From Actinomycetota bacterium (GTDB lineage: Bacteria > Actinomycetota > Humimicrobiia > Humimicrobiales > Humimicrobiaceae): a DNA stretch of 12,975 nucleotides. A program made the translations under genes and the position numbers. This document shows, piece after piece, positions 6,479 through 12,975 of the stretch (positions are counted from its first letter, which is position 1; each line of letters opens with the position of its first letter). The notes beneath the pieces were generated by a model. That model ran no database searches. It was given only the letters and a program-made list of their open reading frames with translations, and had not been told where the DNA came from. The stretch spans positions 1 through 12,975 of the forward strand of contig JAGYMN010000031.1 of assembly GCA_018400395.1 (NCBI GenBank), written 5' to 3'.

Positions 6479-7550
6479 TTCATGGTATTTCATCCGGAGG
6501 GAAAACAGGTCCTCGGGTTATGGTCCGGATATGGGTTTAATAATACTGAGCTCCAGGGCAAGCATCTCCCGCAATCTGGTAAATTATAAATTTCCTGCAT
6601 CCTGCAAGATAAGAGAAAGTAAGGAAATAATAGATATCATAAGAAACTGTGCATCAAAAACCAGTGGGCTTTCAGATTTCTGTTTTCTTGATATGGCTGA
6701 AGTAGAAAAAAATCAGAGACTTATATTGATAAATGATTATCAGATCGAAAAAGATTTTATTTCAAAATTGTCAGGCCGTGGTATTTTAGTAATGCCCCGC
6801 CATTCGATAAGGGAAAATGCAGTAGCGGTTCCATTGTGCTGGGATGATCATATTAAAATACAGGTTTCAGGACCGGGTAAAGTCATAAGGCAGGTATATA
6901 AAAAGGCGGTGGAAATAGAAAAATTATTTGAGAAAAAGCTTTCATTTGCATTTGACAGTGAATGGGGATATCTCACATCAGATCCCGCAAATCTGGGCAC
7001 TGCCCTCGAGGTTTCTTTTCTGGCCCACATACCGGCTCTTGCCATAAGTTCAAATATTACTGATTTTATAAACAGGCTGATAAAAATAGGTTGCTCTGTA
7101 AGGGAATTTGGCGGTATGGATCATGATGAAATCACAGGGAATATAATAAGAATATCAAGCGCAAAGACGCTTGGAAAGAGTGAAGAAGAGATAGTTGAAG
7201 AAATGCATGCAATTTGTTTAAATATAATAGAGGAAGAAAAAGATTCCCGAAGAAGTATGGTAAAGAAAGATCTTCTGGGGATAGAGGATAATGTTTACAG
7301 GTCTTATGGGCTGGTAGAGCATGCAAAGATATTATCCTTTGAGGAATCTGTTGAGCTGCTGTCCATATTAAGACTGGGAGTAGATCTTGGATTAATTGAA
7401 AAGGTAAAAAATTTTGATTTATTTGATATTATCAATATGGTAAATGATTATAATATAGCATCGGAATTTGAGATGGGGATAGAAGCAACGGAAGATGATA
7501 TAGACCAGAAAAGGGCTGAATATATTAGAAAGGCAATACTGGAGGATTAA
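6471..7550 (+). CDS. mcsB: McsB-type protein-arginine kinase homologue with degenerate active site (possible pseudokinase)
   Basis: Identified as McsB by position, length (359 residues) and retained landmarks: SSRxxxxRN (27-35), GYLTS (166-170), NLGT (174-177), TLGKSEEEIVEE (233-244), VYRSYG (275-280) and RLGVDLGLI (301-309). McsB normally phosphorylates protein arginines to mark them for ClpCP. Here many catalytic positions differ from my recollection of B. subtilis McsB. SSRIRLARN reads SSRASISRN (Arg to Ser31). NEEDHIR reads CWDDHIK (Glu-Glu to Trp124-Asp125, Arg to Lys129). LTSCP reads LTSDP (active-site Cys to Asp171). GLRAS reads ALEVS (Arg to Glu180). RGxYGEGSEA becomes REFGGMDHDEI. 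The reading frame is intact and the C-terminal domain normal, so it is not a broken gene; loss or change of kinase activity with a retained adaptor role is inferred. The start overlaps mcsA; GGAG lies at 6457-6460. Confidence 0.85.
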   Translation: MNDSWYFIRRENRSSGYGPDMGLIILSSRASISRNLVNYKFPASCKIRESKEIIDIIRNCASKTSGLSDFCFLDMAEVEKNQRLILINDYQIEKDFISKLSGRGILVMPRHSIRENAVAVPLCWDDHIKIQVSGPGKVIRQVYKKAVEIEKLFEKKLSFAFDSEWGYLTSDPANLGTALEVSFLAHIPALAISSNITDFINRLIKIGCSVREFGGMDHDEITGNIIRISSAKTLGKSEEEIVEEMHAICLNIIEEEKDSRRSMVKKDLLGIEDNVYRSYGLVEHAKILSFEESVELLSILRLGVDLGLIEKVKNFDLFDIINMVNDYNIASEFEMGIEATEDDIDQKRAEYIRKAILED

Positions 7551-7556
7551 GACAAC

Positions 7557-10025
7557 ATGTTTGAAAGATTTACTGAAAGGGCCAGGAAAGTTGTTGTAAA
7601 AGCACAGGATGAAGCCCGGTTTTTAAAACAGAATTATATAGGTACAGAACATATACTCCTTGGCCTTATAGATGAAAAGGAAGGAATTGCTTCAAAAGTA
7701 TTTCAGGAGCTTGGTGTCTCTGTTGATGAGATAAGGGGCGCCATAAAAGATGTTATAACGGAAGGCACCTCGGAATCCTATGAGCATATACCATTCACAC
7801 CCAGGGCAAAAAAAGTGCTTGAACTATCCCTGAGGGAAGCTCTTCAGATGGGGCATAATTATATAGGTACAGAACATATACTCCTTGGGCTTTTAAGAGA
7901 AGGTGAAGGTGTTGCAGCAAGGGTGCTGACCAGTGTTGGGATCACATTAAACAGTGTGAAGGCAAAGGTAAAAGAGATACTTGACAGCCAGTCATATTAT
8001 GGTGCAGACAGTTCCGCTGCAAAAACAAGTATGCCAAAAAAGACTCTAAAGATGCTGAATCAGTTTGGCAGGGACCTTACCCTTCTGGCATCGGAAGGCA
8101 AACTGGATCCGCTGATAGGGAGAAAAAAAGAAGTGGACCGCATTGTACAGATACTTTCCAGAAGAACCAAAAACAATCCCATACTTATAGGAGAATCAGG
8201 TGTTGGCAAGACGGCCATAGTTGAAGGGCTTGCCCAGTATATATTATCAAGCAGAGCACCTTCCAATCTTCTTGACAAGAAGATATTTACCCTGGATCTG
8301 GGAGCACTTGTAGCCGGTTCCAGGTACAGGGGAGATTTTGAGGAAAGATTAAAGAAAGTCCTTGCCGAGATAAAGGATAATGGGGACATCATACTTTTTA
8401 TAGATGAAGTGCATACACTTGTGGGGGCAGGTGCAGCAGAAGGAGCCATTGATGCTGCCAGTATCTTAAAACCAATGCTTGCAAGGGGTGAGATACAAAC
8501 CATAGGGGCCACTACAGTTTCCGAATACCGCAAGTATGTTGAAAAGGATAAAGCACTTGAGAGGAGGTTCCAGCCTATATTTGTTGATGAGCCCACAGTG
8601 TTTGAGAGTATTGAAATACTTAAGGGACTGAGGGCAAGGTATGAGAATTTTCACAATCTTTCAATAACAGATGAAGCACTGACCTCAGCGGTCAGGCTTT
8701 CCTACCGCTATATAAGCGACAGGTTTCTTCCTGACAAGGCGATCGACCTTATAGATGAAGCAAGTTCAAGGGTAAGGGTAAGAACACTTACGGCACCCCC
8801 AGATCTAAAAGAACTTGATTCAAGTATAAATAGCATAATGAAACAGAAAGATGAGGCAATAAAAGACCAGGATTTTGAAAAAGCAGCTCAATTAAGGGAC
8901 AGGGAAAAAGAACTCATAAAGGAAAAGAAAAAAATAGAGGAGCAGAGGGAACGCGCCAAAAAGAAAAAAAAGGAAATTGTCGATGAAGATGAAATAGCTG
9001 AAGTTTTATCAAGCTGGACCGGTGTACCTGTTTACAAACTCACATCTTCGGAGTCAAGCAGACTGATAAATATGGAAAAGGAACTTCATAAAAGAGTGAT
9101 AGGACAGGATCAGGCGATAAACACTGTTTCAAAAGCAATAAGGAGATCGCGGTCAGGGCTTAAGGATCCCAAGAGGCCAATTGGGTCATTTATGTTCCTG
9201 GGGCCTTCGGGAGTAGGTAAAACAGAACTTGCCAAGACAATTACGGAATTTCTTTTTGACAGGGAAGAAACGCTTATACAGATAGACATGTCTGAATATA
9301 TGGAGAAGCATTCCGTTTCCAAACTTGTAGGCTCACCTCCAGGTTATGTGGGATATGATGAAGGCGGGCAGCTGACAGAGATGGTGAGAAGGAAACCGTA
9401 TAGCGTAATACTGCTTGATGAAATAGAAAAAGCCCATCCTGATGTTTTCAATATATTGCTTCAAATATTTGAGGACGGCCACCTGACTGATTCGCAGGGG
9501 AGAAGGGTAGACTTTAAAAATACAGTAATAATAATGACGTCAAACCTGGGTGCAAGGGAGATACAGAAGAACACCCCGATGGGTTTTAAAAAGATAGATA
9601 CGGAGGACCTTTCTTATGATGAGATAAAAGAAAAGGTAATGAGCGAACTCAAGAAGGCATTCAGGCCAGAATTTTTAAACAGGGTGGATGAAGTTATAGT
9701 TTTTCACAAGCTTACAAAAAAACAGGTGTTTGACATTATGGATCTTATGATGTCCAGGGTTGCACAGGCTCTTGAACTCCAGGGTATTCTTATAGAGTTA
9801 AAAGATAGTGCAAAGGAACTTCTTCTTGAGAAAGGTTTTGATGCTGCAATGGGGGCCAGGCCCATGAGGAGGGCCATACAAAATCTCATAGAAGATCCGA
9901 TATCGGAAAAGATAATAAACGAGGAGATTAAATCGGGTCAGAAGGTAATAGTGAAAGCAAAAGACCAGATGATGCAGTTTGGGATAAAGAAACTTGCTGG
10001 TTCCAGCAGCGCATTAAAGGTGTAA
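7557..10025 (+). CDS. clpC: ClpC, Clp/Hsp100 AAA+ unfoldase subunit of the ClpCP protease
   Basis: Hexameric ATPase that unfolds proteins and feeds them to ClpP. At 822 residues it is full length. The N-domain has two Clp_N repeats, each with NYIGTEHILLGL (Glu31 and Glu106 in GTEH); in Bacillus these sites bind phospho-arginine. AAA1 has Walker A GESGVGKT (212-219) and Walker B FIDE (Asp283-Glu284). The coiled-coil middle domain (about 410-490) contains a UVR-like motif (DFEKAAQLRDREKEL), which marks ClpC rather than ClpA or ClpB. AAA2 has Walker A GPSGVGKT (549-556) and Walker B LLDEIEK (Asp621-Glu622). MGF at 675-677 sits where the ClpP-docking tripeptide (L/V-G-F) is found, so ClpP binding is expected. 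GGAGG (7541-7545) lies inside the end of mcsB, 11 bp before the ATG, making a tight mcsA-mcsB-clpC operon. Confidence 0.97.
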   Translation: MFERFTERARKVVVKAQDEARFLKQNYIGTEHILLGLIDEKEGIASKVFQELGVSVDEIRGAIKDVITEGTSESYEHIPFTPRAKKVLELSLREALQMGHNYIGTEHILLGLLREGEGVAARVLTSVGITLNSVKAKVKEILDSQSYYGADSSAAKTSMPKKTLKMLNQFGRDLTLLASEGKLDPLIGRKKEVDRIVQILSRRTKNNPILIGESGVGKTAIVEGLAQYILSSRAPSNLLDKKIFTLDLGALVAGSRYRGDFEERLKKVLAEIKDNGDIILFIDEVHTLVGAGAAEGAIDAASILKPMLARGEIQTIGATTVSEYRKYVEKDKALERRFQPIFVDEPTVFESIEILKGLRARYENFHNLSITDEALTSAVRLSYRYISDRFLPDKAIDLIDEASSRVRVRTLTAPPDLKELDSSINSIMKQKDEAIKDQDFEKAAQLRDREKELIKEKKKIEEQRERAKKKKKEIVDEDEIAEVLSSWTGVPVYKLTSSESSRLINMEKELHKRVIGQDQAINTVSKAIRRSRSGLKDPKRPIGSFMFLGPSGVGKTELAKTITEFLFDREETLIQIDMSEYMEKHSVSKLVGSPPGYVGYDEGGQLTEMVRRKPYSVILLDEIEKAHPDVFNILLQIFEDGHLTDSQGRRVDFKNTVIIMTSNLGAREIQKNTPMGFKKIDTEDLSYDEIKEKVMSELKKAFRPEFLNRVDEVIVFHKLTKKQVFDIMDLMMSRVAQALELQGILIELKDSAKELLLEKGFDAAMGARPMRRAIQNLIEDPISEKIINEEIKSGQKVIVKAKDQMMQFGIKKLAGSSSALKV
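7632..7663 (+). repeat. 32-bp perfect direct repeat in clpC, copy 1
   Basis: These 32 bases, encoding NYIGTEHILLG in the first Clp_N repeat, recur without mismatch at 7857-7888. Every synonymous position within the block agrees, while flanking codons of the two repeats differ. Confidence 0.95.
7857..7888 (+). repeat. 32-bp perfect direct repeat in clpC, copy 2
   Basis: Second copy, in the second Clp_N repeat, offset from the first by exactly 225 bp (75 codons). It covers the conserved GTEH site of the ClpC N-domain. Confidence 0.95.
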
Positions 10026-10198
10026 TTATTTCTGGCAGTGTTGTGGAATAATTATTATTATTGATCCATTACTATTTATTTTTGTCTGATAATTAAAAGA
10101 GTATAATTTAAAAGCAGCAAATACCGGCAGCGCATGTTGAAAGATTTAATTACAGTTATAAGGTTTTGGCATAATTACGGCAGTATTTTTTTAAGACT

Positions 10199-11290
10199 AT
10201 GAATAATAAAAATCAGGAAGAGCTGCTTCTGGATTGTTTGAAGAAGATTGCCCCGGGTACAGATATAAGGCTGGGAATAGAGTATATCCTGCAGGGTAAA
10301 ACAGGGGGCCTTATAGTACTTGGAGACTCAGAAGAAGTATTAAAGCTCGTAAACGGGGGATTTTATATAGGATGCAGTTTTTCCCCCAGTAAGTTCTATG
10401 AACTTGCAAAGATGGACGGTGCAATAGTCCTTAGTTCGAACGGCCGGAGGATACTTTATGCCAATACCCATCTTTTCCCCAATCCTGACATAAAGACCAC
10501 AGAAACAGGTACGCGGCACCGTACCGCAGAAAGAGTAGCAAAACAGACCAATACCCTGGTCATATCAATTTCTCAAAAAAGGGATGTGATTACAATTTAT
10601 AAAGGCGGAATAAAATATATGCTTGAGGAACCAAGGGTGATTCTGTCCAAGGCAAACCAGGCACTGCAGACACTTGAGAAATACAAGGAAGGGCTTGATG
10701 ACTTAAGCTTTAACCTTACTATAAGGGAGCTGGAGGACCTGGTGACCCTTTTTGATGTTTGCATAATACTGCAAAAATCGAGCATAGTGCAAAAAACCGA
10801 AAAGGAAGTAAAAAAATATATATACGAGCTTGGTGCAGACGGCAGGCTTTTAAGCATGCAGACAGAGGAACTAATGGCCAATATATTGGGCGACTTCATG
10901 AATATAATAAACGATTACAGGCATTCAGGTAATAAGCTTGAAGCTGACGGCATAAGGGAAAAACTCTGCAACCTGTCTGCGGATGAACTACTGGAGCTGA
11001 GCAGGATAGCGAATATACTGGGTTATAAGCCTGAAGGGAACCTTAAGGAAACAAATCCGCACCCCAGGGGCTACAGGATACTGTCTGATGTAAGGAGGCT
11101 TCCCAATTCAGTGATTGTCAACCTGATAAACAAGTTTGGGAACCTCAAGGGCATCCTTGACGCCAGTGTCGATGAGTTATCCGAGGTAACAGGAATGGGG
11201 AAGGTAAGGGCGCGTTTGATATATGACCGTTTAAAGAAGTATTCGGAATATTATCTGTACAACGAACCTTATAATAGAGGAGGCATATAA
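10199..11290 (+). CDS. disA: DNA integrity scanning protein DisA, diadenylate cyclase
   Basis: Octameric enzyme that makes c-di-AMP from two ATP and stops when it meets branched DNA. The 363-residue protein has the DAC domain at about 1-140 with the two catalytic motifs, DGA (73-75) and GTRHRTAER (104-112). A helical linker spans about 145-300, and a C-terminal RuvA-like helix-hairpin-helix DNA-binding domain lies at about 305-352 (LPNSVIVNLINKFGNL, VTGMGKVRARLIYDRL). It is complete. In Bacillus radA lies between clpC and disA; here a 173-bp gap with no gene takes its place. The gap holds TATAAT at 10102-10107 but no well-spaced -35. No Shine-Dalgarno sequence is visible before the ATG, which is preceded by a T-run. 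Confidence 0.96.
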   Translation: MNNKNQEELLLDCLKKIAPGTDIRLGIEYILQGKTGGLIVLGDSEEVLKLVNGGFYIGCSFSPSKFYELAKMDGAIVLSSNGRRILYANTHLFPNPDIKTTETGTRHRTAERVAKQTNTLVISISQKRDVITIYKGGIKYMLEEPRVILSKANQALQTLEKYKEGLDDLSFNLTIRELEDLVTLFDVCIILQKSSIVQKTEKEVKKYIYELGADGRLLSMQTEELMANILGDFMNIINDYRHSGNKLEADGIREKLCNLSADELLELSRIANILGYKPEGNLKETNPHPRGYRILSDVRRLPNSVIVNLINKFGNLKGILDASVDELSEVTGMGKVRARLIYDRLKKYSEYYLYNEPYNRGGI

Positions 11291-11357
11291 TTGGCCGGAA
11301 GAACCACCTATATGTACCTATCAATAAATATACCGGTTTTTAAAGTCAATAAAATTT

Positions 11358-12068
11358 ATGAATGTAGCGATTATTACAGCAGCTGGAAGAGGCACAAGAT
11401 TTAAAAGCAATATAAGCAAGCAGTTTTTAAATATATACGGCAAACCGATACTGGCACATACCCTTTCAATATTTGAGAAAATCTTGGGCATAGATTCAAT
11501 ATATGTAACGGTTCCCAGAGATTATTTAAAATCCTGCAGGGAAGATATTATTGAAAAATACAACTTAAAAAAAGTAGAAAAACTTGTTGTAGGGGGCAGA
11601 AACAGGCAGGAATCCATTTACAATGCATTGAAAGTCATACCTGCTGCCACAGAGATTGTACTGATACATGATGGTGTCAGGCCGCTTGTTACTCCACTGG
11701 AAATAAAAAAAACAATTATAAAGCTTATAAAAGATAACAAAAAGGATCCGCAGGTAAGAGGAGTAATAGTTGCAGCTCCTGCCAGAGAGACAGTAAAGAA
11801 GATAAAAAAAAACACAATAGATTCAACTATCCCCAGAGGAAAAGTCTGGAATGCCCAGACTCCCCAGACTTTCTTTTACAGGGATATAATGGAGGCCTAC
11901 AGAAAGGCTTTCAGTGACGGATTTATAGGGACAGATGATTCGAGCCTTGTGGAAAGGATGGGCTGGAAGGTAAATATCCTCAGGGGCAGACACGAAAATA
12001 TTAAAATAACAACTCCTATTGATCTTTTTCTTGCAGAGCTTATTATGAATAAGAACGGGAAGCCTTAA
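11358..12068 (+). CDS. ispD: 2-C-methyl-D-erythritol 4-phosphate cytidylyltransferase IspD
   Basis: Third enzyme of the MEP isoprenoid pathway; it joins CTP and MEP to form CDP-ME. At 236 residues it has the family's normal size. The N-terminal nucleotide-binding loop TAAGRGTRFKSNISKQF (7-23) includes the catalytic Arg and Lys21. HDGVRPLV (104-111) holds the metal-binding Asp105. PARETVK (141-147), IPRGKVWNAQTPQTF (158-172) and GTDDSSLVE (191-199) complete the signature, and the HENIKITTPIDL region near the C-terminus is typical. ATG 11358 gives the usual N-terminus directly before the loop. No Shine-Dalgarno is seen before it; a strong one lies further upstream, at the end of disA. ispF follows after 15 bp. 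Confidence 0.96.
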   Translation: MNVAIITAAGRGTRFKSNISKQFLNIYGKPILAHTLSIFEKILGIDSIYVTVPRDYLKSCREDIIEKYNLKKVEKLVVGGRNRQESIYNALKVIPAATEIVLIHDGVRPLVTPLEIKKTIIKLIKDNKKDPQVRGVIVAAPARETVKKIKKNTIDSTIPRGKVWNAQTPQTFFYRDIMEAYRKAFSDGFIGTDDSSLVERMGWKVNILRGRHENIKITTPIDLFLAELIMNKNGKP

Positions 12069-12083
12069 AGGACAGATGGTATT

Positions 12084-12557
12084 ATGAGATGCGGAATTGG
12101 ATTTGACGCCCATGCATTTGAGAGCAAAAAAGGGAAAAAGCTTATACTGGGCGGCGTCGAAATAAAATATGGAAAAGGACTTGAAGGACATTCAGATGCC
12201 GATGTACTGACGCATGCAGTAATGGATGCCCTGCTCGGAGCCAGCGGGCTCGGGGATATCGGTATTCACTTTCCGGATACAGATATGGGCTATAAGGGTA
12301 TTTTCAGCATAAAGCTTCTAAGCAGGGTTGCAGCAATGGTAAGGGATAAAGGCTTTGAAATAGAAAATATTGATGCAGTTATTATCATCCAGGAGCCCAG
12401 GGTCAGCGAGTTTTTCGAAAGCATGGAAAAAAAAATATCAGCTGCCCTGAAGATAGGGCCGGACAGGGTTAATATAAAAGCAACGACCACGGAGCACATG
12501 GGGTTTTGCGGCAGGAAAGAAGGAATTGCCGCACAGAGCGTGGCACTTTTAAAGTAG
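12084..12557 (+). CDS. ispF: 2-C-methyl-D-erythritol 2,4-cyclodiphosphate synthase IspF
   Basis: Fifth MEP-pathway enzyme; a homotrimer that cyclises CDP-ME 2-phosphate to MEcPP and releases CMP. The 157-residue protein is complete. Metal ligands are in GFDAHAF (Asp8, His10) and LTHAVMDALLGA (His44). GHSDAD (35-40), HFPDTD and the C-terminal KATTTEHMGF with GRKEGIAA are the family signature, though GLGFTGRGEG is the commoner form of the last part. AAAGGA (12067-12072) overlaps the ispD stop codon and lies 11 bp before the ATG, so ispD and ispF are probably co-transcribed and coupled. The intermediate enzyme, IspE, is not in the window. Confidence 0.97.
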   Translation: MRCGIGFDAHAFESKKGKKLILGGVEIKYGKGLEGHSDADVLTHAVMDALLGASGLGDIGIHFPDTDMGYKGIFSIKLLSRVAAMVRDKGFEIENIDAVIIIQEPRVSEFFESMEKKISAALKIGPDRVNIKATTTEHMGFCGRKEGIAAQSVALLK

Positions 12558-12657
12558 AATATAATACAGGTGCTTTCATTTTTTTTATAAAATCGCAGAT
12601 CTTTTTGAATAGTTTTTCCAGTTTGAAATAATCTCCTCCAAATAATACCTTTTTTGA

Positions 12658-12685
12658 TTTACTGTTTGAATATATCAGGTATAAT
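12658..12685 (+). promoter_or_regulatory. Candidate promoter upstream of cysE
   Basis: TTTACT (12658-12663, four of six matches) is followed after 16 bp by a perfect TATAAT (12680-12685). It lies in the 239-bp AT-rich gap between ispF and cysE and would give a leader of about 105 nt. No convincing terminator hairpin or riboswitch is seen in this gap. Confidence 0.35.
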
Positions 12686-12796
12686 CATTAATCAATTCAT
12701 TTAGTAGTTATTTGTAATATATTATTTTTTTTATGTTAGTATTATGAATATAATATTTAAAATAGCTTACGGCTCCAGGAAAAGGTGAAATAAGTT

Positions 12797-12975
12797 ATGG
12801 GGATAATAAAAGAATTAAAAGAGCTTGTAAAAGCTGCAAAGGAAAGAGATCCTGCAGCCACAAATGCTTTTGAGGTACTTGTAACATATTCCGGAGTACA
12901 TGCAATAATTAATCACAGGATAGCGCACTGGTTTTACAGGAAGCGGATACTGTTTATAGCTAGATGGGTATCCCA
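12797..12975 (+). CDS. cysE: Serine O-acetyltransferase CysE, N-terminal part (3' truncated by window edge)
   Basis: The first 59 codons of the enzyme that acetylates serine with acetyl-CoA, the entry step to cysteine. The visible segment matches the N-terminal helical region of SAT proteins: RDPAATNAFEVLVTYSGVHA, then INHRIAHWFYRKR, corresponding to the family pattern 'rDPAa.s..EvlltypGlhAi..hRiaHwly'. The left-handed beta-helix with the catalytic residues lies beyond the window. AAAGGTG (12781-12787) is a good ribosome-binding site. Position after ispF agrees with the Gram-positive disA-ispD-ispF-cysE order, which supports the call. Confidence 0.88.
   Translation, partial: MGIIKELKELVKAAKERDPAATNAFEVLVTYSGVHAIINHRIAHWFYRKRILFIARWVS

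Noticed and set aside
8060..8596. 178-codon open frame on the minus strand within clpC
   Set aside because: It is antisense to the AAA1 coding sequence, low in complexity and without recognisable domains; a shadow of the real gene.
10082..10107. TTGTCT...TATAAT before disA as a promoter
   Set aside because: The spacer is only 14 bp, too short for a normal sigma-A promoter.
1..12975. tRNA, rRNA, CRISPR arrays and known riboswitches
   Set aside because: I read all intergenic stretches and saw no cloverleaf, repeat-spacer array or recognisable riboswitch core; T-box features were not seen before lysS or cysE.

Overview
The window is a bacterial chromosome segment, AT-rich, with every supported gene on the + strand. 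Its core order (greA, lysS, mcsA, mcsB, clpC, disA, ispD, ispF, cysE) is the classic Gram-positive 'lysS-ctsR-clpC-disA-ispDF-cysE' neighbourhood. Arg codons AGG/AGA and the Ile codon ATA dominate the core genes. This suggests a Bacillota-like organism or another low-GC Gram-positive-type lineage. The tail of PstB has the longer spacing before its LIEYDDT segment that I associate with actinobacterial PstB, so a low-GC deep actinobacterial clade is also possible. I cannot settle the phylum from the sequence alone.

Layout. Positions 1-267 hold the end of pstB (phosphate uptake ATPase). Positions 268-3766 form an accessory-looking, more AT-rich block: a putative promoter and inverted repeat, an FGGY sugar kinase, a small hairpin resembling the right end of IS605/IS1341-type elements, a class II aldolase, and a short ORF that looks like a decayed transposase N-terminus. 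A perfect consensus housekeeping promoter (TTGACA-17-TATAAT) then opens the core block with greA and lysS. The protein-quality-control genes mcsA-mcsB-clpC follow as a tight operon with an 8-nt overlap and then a 6-nt gap. After them come disA (c-di-AMP synthesis and DNA-integrity scanning), ispD and ispF (MEP isoprenoid pathway) and the start of cysE (cysteine synthesis).

How the genes work together. The kinase and aldolase are probably successive steps in breakdown of an unidentified sugar: phosphorylation, then aldol cleavage. In Bacillota, McsA activates McsB, McsB phosphorylates arginines on proteins, and ClpC with ClpP degrades the marked proteins. Here McsA looks intact and ClpC keeps both N-terminal GTEH sites that in Bacillus form the phospho-arginine pockets. 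McsB, however, has lost most phosphagen-kinase active-site residues: the NEEDHIR motif reads CWDDHIK, the active-site Cys is Asp, two further Arg are Ser and Glu, and the GEGSE loop is gone. The repressor gene ctsR is missing from its usual place between lysS and mcsA, and radA is missing between clpC and disA. The most interesting point of the window is therefore a McsA/McsB/ClpC module with an apparently non-canonical, possibly kinase-dead McsB and no linked CtsR.
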